Assembly: GCA_910574965.1 (NCBI GenBank)
Contig: CAJTDB010000004.1
Span: forward strand, 124,001 to 188,000
Direction of reading: 5' to 3'
From: Lachnospiraceae bacterium
GTDB lineage: Bacteria; Bacillota; Clostridia; Lachnospirales; Lachnospiraceae
DNA: 64,000 nt
Numbering within the stretch: position 1 is the first letter of the stretch; each line of letters begins with the position of its first letter. Positions 7,879 through 16,583 of the stretch are shown here, piece after piece. Position numbers and translations under genes: made by a program. Under the pieces are notes generated by a model. That model saw only the letters and a list, made by a program, of their open reading frames with translations. It did not search any database and was not told where the DNA came from.

Positions 7879-8351
7879 AGGGACATGTGAACGAAAAACT
7901 GCTGGAACAATGGGCAGCCGGAGAACTTTCCCCCGCAGAAGAGCAGAGCTTTCTGGCACATGCCGGCGTATGTGACTACTGCGCGGAGCTTTTAGGAGAA
8001 TTTCTGGAACAAGATCCGGTAGAACCGCCGGCTTATCTCAAAGATGAGATCCTGGAGAAAAGCCGAAGCATTGAGATTCGGACAGCCAGAACGATTCGGC
8101 AGACTTCCCGGCAGATGCGTCTTTTTTTCTATAGTTTAAAGGTAGGGCTTGCGCTGGCCGTTTCCCTGTTTGTCCTTTTTGTCATTCCCCAGGACGGGAA
8201 TATAAAAAACCGGCAGGAACCTCATCTGCTGGATACGACAAAGAGGACCATTACGGAGAAGCTGCAGGCCGGAAGCGATCAAGTGTCCGAGTTTTTAGAG
8301 GAATTTGCCGGATGGTCAGTATTTGTGGATGAGGAGGAGCAAAATGATTAA
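7875..8351 (+). CDS. zinc-finger (HC2-type) membrane anti-sigma factor
   Basis: A 158-aa protein with an N-terminal zinc-binding anti-sigma motif, H29xxxC33xxC36 (HAGVCDYC), in a short ASD-like helical domain. After a charged linker comes one membrane helix (about residues 89-107, VGLALAVSLFVLFVI) and an extracytoplasmic tail of ~45 residues. It should hold the upstream ECF sigma at the membrane until a signal arrives. The ATG overlaps the sigma stop codon, the standard sigma/anti-sigma coupling. The signal is unknown. Confidence 0.85.
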   Translation: MKGHVNEKLLEQWAAGELSPAEEQSFLAHAGVCDYCAELLGEFLEQDPVEPPAYLKDEILEKSRSIEIRTARTIRQTSRQMRLFFYSLKVGLALAVSLFVLFVIPQDGNIKNRQEPHLLDTTKRTITEKLQAGSDQVSEFLEEFAGWSVFVDEEEQND

Positions 8352-8910
8352 GAAAAAGAATGGTTTTATGACATTTCTCTGTTCTTTGGTTCCGGGAGCC
8401 GGGGAGATGTATCTTGGTTTTATGAAAGAAGGACTGAGCATTATGTGTCTGGCCTACGGAATCTTTGTGTTTTCCATATGGGCGGACATGAATTGGCTTA
8501 TAAGTGCAGAAGTTATTCTGTGGTTTTACAGTCTGTTCAACACACATAACAAAGTGAGTCTTCCGGATGAAGAATTTTATGCATTAGAAGATGACTATGT
8601 GTTCCATATCGACCGGCTTCTGCCGAAAGGAAATCTGAATCTTGTCTATGGAAAACAGAGCAAAATCTTTGGATGGTTTCTTTTGTTCCTCGGTGTTTCC
8701 ATTATCTGGAAGCCCTCGATTCGGAATCTGCTGGCTGCCCTTCGGGTCTATATTTCGGATGATTTTTCAAGAGTTGTTGGAAATTATCTGTACAGTCTTC
8801 CGCAGTTTGTAATTGCCGGAGTTCTGATCGTATGCGGCGTTCGGCTGATTTTGAGAAAAAAAACGGAAATTTATATGGAGCAGGATGCCGATCCGGAGGA
8901 AAAAGTATAA
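8344..8910 (+). CDS. multi-pass membrane protein of the ECF sigma operon
   Basis: A 188-aa membrane protein. Residues 6-40 (MTFLCSLVPGAGEMYLGFMKEG) resemble a TM2-like hairpin with the PGAG turn, followed by helices around LSIMCLAYGIFVFSIW, LLFLGVSIIW and FVIAGVLIVCGVRLIL. The C-terminus is charged. The ATG at 8344 has GAGGAGG upstream and overlaps the anti-sigma stop by 8 bp, so it belongs to the sigma/anti-sigma unit. It may modulate sensing or be an envelope target; no function is established. Confidence 0.7.
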   Translation: MIKKKNGFMTFLCSLVPGAGEMYLGFMKEGLSIMCLAYGIFVFSIWADMNWLISAEVILWFYSLFNTHNKVSLPDEEFYALEDDYVFHIDRLLPKGNLNLVYGKQSKIFGWFLLFLGVSIIWKPSIRNLLAALRVYISDDFSRVVGNYLYSLPQFVIAGVLIVCGVRLILRKKTEIYMEQDADPEEKV

Positions 8911-8924
8911 TTTTTTTCAAAGTG

Positions 8925-8955
8925 TGAAACTTTTTTGATACAAAAAGCGTCTAAT
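8925..8955 (+). promoter_or_regulatory. ECF-type promoter before the 130-aa/964-aa genes
   Basis: TGAAAC at 8925-8930, 17 bp, then CGTCTAAT at 8948-8955. This matches the SigW/SigM-like pattern (TGAAAC ... CGTC) and has no sigma-A -35. It lies 38 bp before the 8993 ATG, directly after the sigma operon, so it is the best candidate target of that sigma factor. Confidence 0.7.
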
Positions 8956-8992
8956 ATAGTAGAAAGAAAAAAGAGAAAAGGAATGAGGTACG

Positions 8993-9385
8993 ATGATTCA
9001 CGCTTTATTGGATGCCCTTCGCAGGCAGCAGATGGAACAATACGAAGAACAGAAAATCTATGAACTGGATTACCGCGATCCCAAGATCCGGGATTCTGAG
9101 GTACTGCTCATCAATCTGGCCGCAGAATATCTGGGGCTTCAAAAGACGGTGGATCTGGCATTGGCCTGTCATGCCCAAATTGTGTCTCTGATTTTGTGGG
9201 ATCCGGAAAATCCCCATACGATTCCAAGTGACGGGCACTGGCCAAGGTCCTATCGTGCGATTACTTTGGAACGTGCGGTGGTGGAATTTCAGGCAAGAAA
9301 TATGGATCTGGTCTATATGCGAAATCCCAAGGACGAGGAGGGCAACGGCCTGATCCGTCTGGATTTTCAGAAAGTCTGTGCCTGA
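8993..9385 (+). CDS. uncharacterised 130-aa protein
   Basis: I do not recognise this family. It is a soluble, mildly acidic protein without a signal peptide. It opens with a helical stretch (ALLDALRRQQMEQYEEQKIY), then DPKIRDSEVLLINLAAEYLGL, and has a tryptophan/proline-rich middle (ILWDPENPHTIPSDGHWP). The last third, AVVEFQARNMDLVYMRNP, looks alpha/beta. GAGGT precedes the ATG. It is the first gene behind the ECF-type promoter and is followed by the 964-aa gene after 78 bp, which include a small CCGGG/CCCGG hairpin. Confidence 0.7.
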   Translation: MIHALLDALRRQQMEQYEEQKIYELDYRDPKIRDSEVLLINLAAEYLGLQKTVDLALACHAQIVSLILWDPENPHTIPSDGHWPRSYRAITLERAVVEFQARNMDLVYMRNPKDEEGNGLIRLDFQKVCA

Positions 9386-9463
9386 TCCGGGTATGGCTTT
9401 TCTGCCCGGTATCCTGTATAATCATGTCAGATACTTTGTGAAAACGATGAGGAGGACAACGAC

Positions 9464-12358
9464 ATGATAAGGCCGGAAGATACATGGAAACATGATATGG
9501 GGGAAGCGGACTCGAAAGGCGCCGTGGGCTGCAAAATGTCTGCATCAAAGTGCGGTCAGTGGGAGAACCGGCCGGAGGGAAATCCTTTTCGGGGCGGAGA
9601 CGGAATCCGAAAGTTTCTGGAACTGTATACAGGAAAGCGCAGAACGGACCGGACCGCCTGGTCGGATTATTTCCTGTCCGGACTTTTTCTCAAAAACTGG
9701 CGGGAGGAAGCATTTGCAAAGCTTATGTGGGAGACTGTGAGAGACCATGCGCAGGAGTTTCTGCCGGGGAAAGAATTTCTGACAGAGCTGCACATTGCCT
9801 ATGGACTGACCCGAAAAGGGGACGAGTTTCAGGCGGACCAGAATGCGCTCTTTCCTGGGATTGAGTATATTGCGGAGATTGCCAGGCTCGGTCCGCCGGT
9901 CCGGCAACTGAAGAAGAATGATCCTGCCCTGCAGGCCGGTTTTCGGGACTATCGGGAACTTCTGATGCTGTCTGCCGGCGGCGAATGGGACGACGACCAG
10001 ACGCTGAGAGCCGGAAAGATCCTTGACTACTATACACTGTCTAATATTTCGGATACCCCCGTTGCCAATGCACTGCAGTATGAGATTTTTCAGAGGCACC
10101 CAAGATCCATCCGGCTGCTTACCTATTTTTTTGAGCATCAGGAGCTTCCGGACAAGATCTACCGGCTTCTGTGGAATCATCTGCATCTGGATACCGCTAC
10201 CAACGGGCGGGAGAAGCTTTTGTATGGGGAACTTCGCAGGGCCGTTGCTGCACGGCTGCCAGAATTTGCGGAAGGGCCAAGAAACAGTTATAAAGAGCTT
10301 CTAAAGGATTCCTATGTCCTTTATAGAAACCGGAAGAGCAGTACGCAGGAGGAGAGAAGCCAGGTGGACGGCTATCTTGACCGACCGGACGTGCAGGCTG
10401 CTATGATGGATGAGGTTTTTGTGGAGGAGCAGGTTCTTCACTACTGGATTGTAAAAAAAAGAGACAAGTATGTCCTTTTAAAGCTTCGGGATTTTTATGA
10501 AACTTATCCGGATGCGCCTTATGCGGGACGGGTTCTTTTGCAGATCAGTCAGATGCTGGATTACAACAGCATCATTGATGAACTGTTAGAGGACGAACAG
10601 TCGGGATTTGTGCAGGGAAGATTTGACTTTCAGAGAAGGGCCTATGTGCGTTATTATCTGAATACTGCATTTCATCTGGCCAGAGGCGCACAGAAACCGG
10701 ACATTCTCTTAAGAAAATATCTGGCAGATTATATGCCCTATTCTCAGAAATGGAGCCAGGAGCTTGCAGAACCGAAAAAAAGCGGCCTGTCCTTTGCACA
10801 TCCTGTCGAACTTTTGTTCGGAAATGATGTGCTCACGGTATCCTTTCATCAGAGATTTCTGGAATACCGGTGGAACAACAGTGCGTGTGTACCATATTTT
10901 CCGGGAGAACAGCTTGCAGATATAGAAGATGAAACAAGATTTTGGCTTCTGGCACCGATATCCGCCGCCCCTTACTCGGCACATCTGAATATTTTCCAGG
11001 TGATTCAGAAACGGCTTGCCAGACTTCCGGTGCCGGCAGAGTATCAATTTGTCATCGCAGACTGTATTACAGGATGGATCTGCCGTCTGGACAGAAAAGA
11101 TTTCCCGGTCTGCAGCATTTACGCGGAAAAGGGGGAGCAGCTCTACGGCTGTGATATTTGTAAAGACGACACGCTGGTGCTTTATGAGGAGGAAATGTTC
11201 CAGAAGGTGACGCTTCCGAACGGCATCTATTCGGTTCAGGATCTGGATATGGCGGTTCGGATGGGAACGAGGCTTCTGGGTGAGCTGGTGCGGGAGCCGG
11301 TACTGGATGTATTTATGGAAATCCTGCCGTCACAGATCCTTTTGAAGATTCCGTATCATCCGGAAAAAGCGCTGTCCGGTGATCAGATTACAGAAGAGAA
11401 CATACGTTTGCTTCTGCTGGAATATTTCGACGGGAAGATTGATCGGATGGAACTGGATTACGGCGGGCATTCGCTTCTGTTTCTTCGGACCAAACAGGGA
11501 TACGGATGTTTCTGGTTCGATCATCGAAAACAGGACTGGTACGGTCTTGTGAGTATGCCGGGGGTTTATGCAACGGTAGACGAAAAAGATGTGATCTATG
11601 TTCCTTTTGGGCTGGGAAGGCTGCCCAATTATCTTATCCATCAGAATCCGGAAGAGCTGATCCGGCCTAAGCTGCCGGATATTTTTGAGCAGATTGCCTG
11701 TTCCGATCCCTATCCGCAGATGATGACGTGGTCTCCTCAAATTTACCGTTTTGAAACCCGGCAGAGATATACGCTGGCAAAGCGCCTTTATGGGGGATAT
11801 CCGGCCAGTCAGGCGCACAATCAGCTCCAGGCCAGGTTTTATCTGCCGCTGCTTCCGGTTAAGATGCGTTACAAAGAAGTGCAGGAGACCGTTTCCAATC
11901 GGGTGGAAGTCGGAAAGGATAAGGCCGGAGTTCAGTATCGGCTTACAAGCTTTATGTGGGGGCAGCTTGCAGAACTTTCTCTTACTTGGCAGTATGAGCT
12001 GAAAAATACAAAGGGATACTATGGAGAAAAGACCATGCGGGAGCGGCATCTGGTCCTTTTGAAAGAAGAGGAACATTTCCAGATGATCTATATGGACGAT
12101 GAACGTTCCTATGTCAGTTATTTAGTCTCTGATGTACAGGAATATATGGATGCAGAAGGGAAAAAGTGCCGGAAGGAGACTTTTGGCGGGAAAACCGTTC
12201 CGGGTTATCTGGTTCATGAAGATCTTTGGCGGATCCGGGATCATCTGGACCTTCTGCTGTCAGAGATTCTGAACCCGTCGGCCATTCTGGATCGTTTCGG
12301 GGAGTTTGCCTATGACGCAAAAGCGGAGTATGAGAAGTTAAGAGAGAAATACCTGTAA
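9464..12358 (+). CDS. large 964-aa protein of unknown function (possibly the DUF5717 family)
   Basis: No catalytic motif recognised. The first 45 residues are low in order; residues 45-450 look largely helical with W/Y/L periodicity like TPR-type solenoids, and residues 500-960 are rich in beta strands. Length and composition recall a Lachnospiraceae family of unknown function (DUF5717), from memory only. The segment around RTAWSDYFLSGLF resembles the post-J-domain region of large J-like/TPR proteins such as the one at 55846, hinting at a distant tie. No signal peptide or membrane helix. GAGGAGG stands before the ATG. It may also have its own TATAAT at 9417-9422. Confidence 0.7.
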   Translation: MIRPEDTWKHDMGEADSKGAVGCKMSASKCGQWENRPEGNPFRGGDGIRKFLELYTGKRRTDRTAWSDYFLSGLFLKNWREEAFAKLMWETVRDHAQEFLPGKEFLTELHIAYGLTRKGDEFQADQNALFPGIEYIAEIARLGPPVRQLKKNDPALQAGFRDYRELLMLSAGGEWDDDQTLRAGKILDYYTLSNISDTPVANALQYEIFQRHPRSIRLLTYFFEHQELPDKIYRLLWNHLHLDTATNGREKLLYGELRRAVAARLPEFAEGPRNSYKELLKDSYVLYRNRKSSTQEERSQVDGYLDRPDVQAAMMDEVFVEEQVLHYWIVKKRDKYVLLKLRDFYETYPDAPYAGRVLLQISQMLDYNSIIDELLEDEQSGFVQGRFDFQRRAYVRYYLNTAFHLARGAQKPDILLRKYLADYMPYSQKWSQELAEPKKSGLSFAHPVELLFGNDVLTVSFHQRFLEYRWNNSACVPYFPGEQLADIEDETRFWLLAPISAAPYSAHLNIFQVIQKRLARLPVPAEYQFVIADCITGWICRLDRKDFPVCSIYAEKGEQLYGCDICKDDTLVLYEEEMFQKVTLPNGIYSVQDLDMAVRMGTRLLGELVREPVLDVFMEILPSQILLKIPYHPEKALSGDQITEENIRLLLLEYFDGKIDRMELDYGGHSLLFLRTKQGYGCFWFDHRKQDWYGLVSMPGVYATVDEKDVIYVPFGLGRLPNYLIHQNPEELIRPKLPDIFEQIACSDPYPQMMTWSPQIYRFETRQRYTLAKRLYGGYPASQAHNQLQARFYLPLLPVKMRYKEVQETVSNRVEVGKDKAGVQYRLTSFMWGQLAELSLTWQYELKNTKGYYGEKTMRERHLVLLKEEEHFQMIYMDDERSYVSYLVSDVQEYMDAEGKKCRKETFGGKTVPGYLVHEDLWRIRDHLDLLLSEILNPSAILDRFGEFAYDAKAEYEKLREKYL

Positions 12359-12363
12359 AAGAA

Positions 12364-12406
12364 TTGACATTTCTTATGTTCTGGTATATACTTTGATAAT
12401 CAAAGT
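12364..12406 (+). promoter_or_regulatory. sigma-A promoter with FabT-like operator
   Basis: TTGACA at 12364-12369 and TATACT at 12387-12392 have a 17-bp spacer. Overlapping the -10 and start point is a 17-bp dyad, ACTTTGATAATCAAAGT (12390-12406), perfect apart from the central base. It closely matches the TTTGAnnnTCAAA operator of the MarR-type fatty-acid repressor FabT, which fits a carboxyltransferase gene downstream. Confidence 0.72.
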
Positions 12407-12446
12407 AATGGAACAATTATGACCAGAGGTAAGAGGTGTATCATTT

Positions 12447-14060
12447 ATGTGGAAAGACAGTATCAGCGCGCTGGACAAGAGAAGGAACCGAATCCTTCAG
12501 GCAGGCGGACGGGATAAGATCGAGAAACAGCATAAGAGCGGTAAGCTGACAGCCCGCGAGCGGATCGACATACTCTTTGATCCGGGTACTTTTGTGGAAG
12601 TGGATAATTTTATAGAGTCCAGAATTGATGATTTTGGACTGGACAAGAAGAGAGTGCCCGGAGACGGCGTTGTCACGGGATATGGAGAAATCAACGGACG
12701 AACGGTATTTGTATCCTCGGAAGATTTTACAGTTATCGGCGGCTCTCTTGGAGAATACCATTCCATGAAAATCGCAAGAATCCAGGATATGGCCTACGAT
12801 ATGAAGGCACCGATTATCATGATTAATGACAGCGGCGGAGCCAGGATCGAGGAAGGCATCGACTCCCTGAGCGGCTATGCAAATATTTTCCTTCGAAATA
12901 CAAGGGCATCCGGTGTGATTCCGCAGATTGCAGTGATCGTGGGACCCTGTTCCGGCGGTGCCTGTTATTCTCCGGCCATCTGCGACTATATTTTCATGGT
13001 GGACGGAATCGGCAAGATGTTTATTACGGGTCCTCAGGTAGTGAAGACCGTGGTCAATGAAGAGTGTACCGTGGAAGAACTGGGCGGTGCATCGATCCAT
13101 GCATCTAAGAGCGGGGTAACGCATTTTACGTATAAGGATGAACGCACCTGCTTTGATGGTGTACGCAGGCTTCTATCCTATCTTCCCGGAAGTTATCTGG
13201 AAAAACCGCCGGTAATCCGGACGAAGGAGGAATCTACAGGGAAAAAATCTCTGCTGTATTCTTTAAATACGCTGGTAAACCGGAGAAATAAACAGGAGAT
13301 GCAGGACCGCTGTGCAGAGCTTACAGAGATCGTACCGGACAATTCCAGAAAAGCGTATGATGTACTGGAAGTGATCAACCGCATTTGCGACAAGGATACA
13401 TTTTTCGAAGTACAGAAGGAATTTGCCAAAAATGTAGTCGTCGGCTATGGACGGATCGGCGGACGCAGTGTTGGTATTGTTGCGAACCAGCCTATGTCAC
13501 TGGCAGGAAGCCTGGATTATGACAGTTCTGATAAGGCTGCCCGTTTTATCCGGACCTGCGACTGTTTTAATGTACCGCTGGTCGTTCTGGTGGATGTGCC
13601 TGCATTTATGCCCGGAACGGCACAGGAACACAAAGGGATTATCCGTCACGGCGCCAAGATGCTGTACGCGTTCTCTGAGGCGACGGTACCGAAGATCTCC
13701 GTCATTATGCGGAAGGCTTACGGCGGTGCCTATATTGCTATGAACAGCAAAAATATGGGGGCGGATTTGGTCTATGCCTGGCCGGGAGCAGAGATCGCAG
13801 TCATGGGAGCAGAGGGCGCGGTCAATATCGCCTTTAAGCGGGCAATTAACGAAGCGGAAAATAAGGAAGAGACAAGAGAGCATCTGGTGAAGGAGTATAA
13901 GGAAAAATTTATGAATCCTTATGTGGCGGCTTCCAGAGGGTTTGTCACAGAGGTCATTAAGCCGGAGGAGACGAGGAAACGGCTGATGGCGGCATTGAAG
14001 ATGCTGAAGAAGAAGCAGGTGGCTCCGATTCCGAAAAAGCACGGAAATATTCCGTTGTAG
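12447..14060 (+). CDS. acyl-CoA carboxylase / decarboxylase carboxyltransferase subunit (PccB/MmdA family)
   Basis: A 537-aa biotin-dependent carboxyltransferase that moves a carboxyl group between biotin and an acyl-CoA. The N-terminal crotonase-like half shows KLTARERIDILFDPGTFVE, MINDSGGARIEEGIDSL and GPCSGGACYSPA. The C-terminal half has NQPMSLAGSLD, VDVPAFMPGTAQEHKGIIRHGAK and the acyl-CoA loop KAYGGAYIAMNSK. Biotin carrier, biotin carboxylase and membrane decarboxylase subunits are absent from the window, so it is an orphan here. The FabT-like operator suggests a lipid role (malonyl-CoA supply) over Na+-pumping decarboxylation, but substrate is open. Confidence 0.88.
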   Translation: MWKDSISALDKRRNRILQAGGRDKIEKQHKSGKLTARERIDILFDPGTFVEVDNFIESRIDDFGLDKKRVPGDGVVTGYGEINGRTVFVSSEDFTVIGGSLGEYHSMKIARIQDMAYDMKAPIIMINDSGGARIEEGIDSLSGYANIFLRNTRASGVIPQIAVIVGPCSGGACYSPAICDYIFMVDGIGKMFITGPQVVKTVVNEECTVEELGGASIHASKSGVTHFTYKDERTCFDGVRRLLSYLPGSYLEKPPVIRTKEESTGKKSLLYSLNTLVNRRNKQEMQDRCAELTEIVPDNSRKAYDVLEVINRICDKDTFFEVQKEFAKNVVVGYGRIGGRSVGIVANQPMSLAGSLDYDSSDKAARFIRTCDCFNVPLVVLVDVPAFMPGTAQEHKGIIRHGAKMLYAFSEATVPKISVIMRKAYGGAYIAMNSKNMGADLVYAWPGAEIAVMGAEGAVNIAFKRAINEAENKEETREHLVKEYKEKFMNPYVAASRGFVTEVIKPEETRKRLMAALKMLKKKQVAPIPKKHGNIPL

Positions 14061-14067
14061 AAAAGAA

Positions 14068-14118
14068 AACGTTCTGGAACAGGACCGTGATGTATGGTCT
14101 TGTTCCAGAACTGTTTTT
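14068..14118 (+). terminator. bidirectional intrinsic terminator
   Basis: Arms 14071-14086 and 14096-14111 form a 16-bp stem with one wobble. T-rich runs lie on both sides (TTTTT on +, TTTTCTTTT on -). It separates the convergent carboxyltransferase and SagB-type genes. Confidence 0.85.
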
Positions 14119-14136
14119 ATGTAGTTTTTATATCGC

Positions 14137-14928
14137 TTATTCGCTGATGCGTTTTCCTACAGGGGCGGCGTAAACAGCGCAGGAGTAATTTTTTTCTGCA
14201 GAGGGGCCGGGAAGGAAGCCGAGAAGCTCGTCCAGACGGTCCTGGTCGTAAGCGCCGATGGCGCAGGTGCCGCAGCCGATGGATTCGCAGGCCAGATAGA
14301 GGTTCTCGCAGACATGGCCGGCATCGATCAGGAGGTATTTGGCGGCTTTTAGTCCATAACGCCATTCCATACGGTAGGGGATGGAAGCCCATACGAAAAG
14401 TACAGGAGCAAAAGCGGCAAAGCGCTGGCCGCAAAGGGCGTCCGTAAGCTCCTGGCTAAAGTCAGAGCGGTCCTCCCAGAACTCCAGTTCGTGTTCTTCC
14501 GGCAGATAGTGATAGATGGCTTTAGGGAGTCCTTCTACATGGTTGATGAAGAGATAGGTTTCAAAAGTGTGTCGGGAGCCGGCGGAAGGGACATTCCGGA
14601 AGGTAACCGGGTTGTTGTGTCCTGCGAACCGCCGTACGCCTTGAGTACTCCAGAGAAGGAAGGAAAGTTCTAAAAGGGTCAGAGGTTCTTCCGCATATTT
14701 GCGCCGGCTCTCCCGCTTTTGTATCAGGTCTAAGAGTGTTCCGGTCATGGTGAGGGAATGATAGTCGGTGGGAAGTTTTATAGTCTTTGTTCCTTTTGGA
14801 GCCTGCAGGCAGGGAATGGAGGGCAGTTTCTGCTCCTGGTCTGTCTGTTCCGCGCCTGCGTCTGCTTTGTGGTAGGCTTTCAGAAGTTCTCTGTTTTTCA
14901 TGATTTCATAGCTGGTTTTTTCATTCAT
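14137..14928 (-). CDS. SagB-type FMN oxidoreductase (nitroreductase fold)
   Basis: A 263-aa protein of the SagB/ThcOx nitroreductase family. Hallmarks are LIQKRESRRKYAEEPLTLLELSFLLWSTQG near the start, then the FMN/substrate region VPSAGSRHTFETYL, and near the end GHVCENLYLACESIGCGTCAIGAYD. Family members use FMN to oxidise azolines in peptides, but stand-alone copies without a YcaO partner, as here, act on unknown substrates. It lies 95 bp downstream of the MerR gene on the same strand and could be its target. Cytoplasmic. Confidence 0.85.
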   Translation of the reverse strand: MNEKTSYEIMKNRELLKAYHKADAGAEQTDQEQKLPSIPCLQAPKGTKTIKLPTDYHSLTMTGTLLDLIQKRESRRKYAEEPLTLLELSFLLWSTQGVRRFAGHNNPVTFRNVPSAGSRHTFETYLFINHVEGLPKAIYHYLPEEHELEFWEDRSDFSQELTDALCGQRFAAFAPVLFVWASIPYRMEWRYGLKAAKYLLIDAGHVCENLYLACESIGCGTCAIGAYDQDRLDELLGFLPGPSAEKNYSCAVYAAPVGKRISE

Positions 14929-15023
14929 TGATTCTGCTCCTGTGTTGATTTAAGAGGTCTTCCTCTTATCCGTTTCCGGCTGCTGCTTTTATGGTATCAT
15001 TCCGGAAGCAGAATGTAAAGCAG

Positions 15024-15851
15024 TTATCGGAAAGACCATATTGTCATGGGAATCAGACAGGCACTCATGAATAGTCCAAGCATAAGACTTTCACTGACAA
15101 AGATAAAATAGAAGAGCAGAAATGCCGGAAGCAGGCAGGAAGTACCGATCCGAAACCATTTTCTGCGCTTTTCGGAGATGACTTCCTGCTGCCCGTCCTC
15201 TAGTTCCTCCGGATGGGTCATGGTACAGTGTATCCTCGCTTCAAAACGATAGAATCTGCGTTTTGCCGTATACTCTACGCCATTGATCGTAAAGACTGGA
15301 TACATGCTTTCTTTGGTGATGACCAGATCCAGCCCGTTCTCGTCTGCAAACTGAAAGAGCGCTTCTGAAAATTCAGCAGGTGTCAGTGCCATATTGTCCG
15401 GAACAAAGGAGAAGCTTCTCTTTTGTTCTGTTTTGACAAACAATCGGTAATCGTGGATGATAGACATAAATTTTCCTCCTTTTTTTTCTATTCCTTCCAT
15501 TTCCTGAAGAACTGCGTCTACATTCAGGGTATGCAGTTCTTTGTGGAGCAGTTTTTTGCAGATGCTGATTCCTGCCTGTAATTCCTGCTGCCGTTCTTTT
15601 AACGTTTTTAAGTGCTTTTCCATCAACTGATCCAGGGGGATCCTGCCGTCTAAAACTTCCCGGATGTCTTCAATAGAGACATCCAGTTTCCGAAGGATAC
15701 GGATCTTCTGCAGTGTCGTTACATCTTCTTCGGTATATTCCCGGTAATTATTGGCTGTGTTCCGGTTTGGGTGCAGCAGCTCCTTTCGTTCGTAGAATCG
15801 TATATTCTGTTTGGTAATACCTGTCTTTTTCTCTAATTCCTGAATGTTCAT
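15024..15851 (-). CDS. MerR-family regulator with C-terminal membrane segments
   Basis: A 275-aa regulator. Residues 1-70 are a MerR winged helix (MNIQELEKKTGITKQNIRFYE, then NNYREYTEEDVTTLQKI). A dimerisation coiled coil follows (HLKTLKERQQELQAG). The C-terminal ~130 residues form an extra domain and end with one or two membrane helices (about 226-245 and 250-270), unusual for a soluble MerR protein. RBS AAAGGAGG precedes the ATG. The promoter upstream has the 19-bp spacer of MerR targets, so autoregulation is likely. Ligand unknown. Confidence 0.85.
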   Translation of the reverse strand: MNIQELEKKTGITKQNIRFYERKELLHPNRNTANNYREYTEEDVTTLQKIRILRKLDVSIEDIREVLDGRIPLDQLMEKHLKTLKERQQELQAGISICKKLLHKELHTLNVDAVLQEMEGIEKKGGKFMSIIHDYRLFVKTEQKRSFSFVPDNMALTPAEFSEALFQFADENGLDLVITKESMYPVFTINGVEYTAKRRFYRFEARIHCTMTHPEELEDGQQEVISEKRRKWFRIGTSCLLPAFLLFYFIFVSESLMLGLFMSACLIPMTIWSFR

Positions 15852-15940
15852 TCAAAAGCCTCCTTTAGATAGATGATAAGAAGCGTTTATCTGCCTTTAA
15901 AAAATGTTTTGGACAGATACGGGATTGCTTTTCTGTCTCT

Positions 15941-15971
15941 ACTATAAGGGGTATACCAGGTATAAGGTCAA
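15941..15971 (-). promoter_or_regulatory. MerR-type promoter with 19-bp spacer and dyad
   Basis: On the minus strand TTGACC (15971-15966) and TATAGT (15946-15941) are 19 bp apart. The spacer holds the palindrome TATACCAGGTATA (15952-15964). Over-long spacers with a central dyad are the signature of MerR-activated promoters; it faces the MerR gene. The rest of 15852-16204 shows no other feature I can support. Confidence 0.85.
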
Positions 15972-16204
15972 GACTTTTTGTAAAATATTTTCGTTTGTAC
16001 GGCTGAAATGGCGGAATGATCTTATATGGAAGTGTTTTTGACCGGACAAAGAGAACAACAAGGCAAATCTTTCTGCCCCTGCCTTGCTAAATTGATACAC
16101 CCATGATAAGATGGAAGAAAGAATGGATGGTCAAAAGCGTATTCGTTTTGAAGGATTTACAAAGGGATGAAACAATTTATAAAACATACAGGAGGCACAC
16201 AGGA

Positions 16205-16558
16205 ATGGTATTCAAAACAATGAAAGAGCAGAAAACGTTTTCCCTCTCCAGCCAGGAAAAGAATCTGATGGAATTCGGAACGGAGGAACTAGAGGATCTT
16301 TTAGAAAACATGCTTGTAACGCCGGATGAGTTTGTCGTATTGACGGCGCCGAAAGCCCAGGGACAGCAGATCCGTTATGTACAGGCACGTGCAAAGGATA
16401 ATTCGGAAATTAAAGTGGAACTTGGAGTGGAAGAATCCGACGGAACACATCTGTATTACAAAATATGTGAGGAAGAGGAGTGTTTCCAGATTTTTCTGGA
16501 TTTCTTTGCAGGCAGGCTGAAGGTAAAGATGGATGAATTTCAGCCTGTTCAATTTTGA
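16205..16558 (+). CDS. uncharacterised 117-aa protein upstream of kptA
   Basis: Not recognised. A small acidic soluble protein: a helical N-terminal region (SLSSQEKNLMEFGTEELEDLLENML), then a beta-rich part with VLTAPKAQGQQIRYVQAR and an acidic YYKICEEEECFQIFLDFF stretch. The ATG at 16205 has GGAGG nine bases upstream. Earlier in-frame ATGs from 16103 lack a ribosome-binding site. It ends 25 bp before kptA, so the two are likely co-transcribed. Confidence 0.65.
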   Translation: MVFKTMKEQKTFSLSSQEKNLMEFGTEELEDLLENMLVTPDEFVVLTAPKAQGQQIRYVQARAKDNSEIKVELGVEESDGTHLYYKICEEEECFQIFLDFFAGRLKVKMDEFQPVQF

Positions 16559-16583
16559 CGGATATCCGGTTGGGGAGGAAGAT

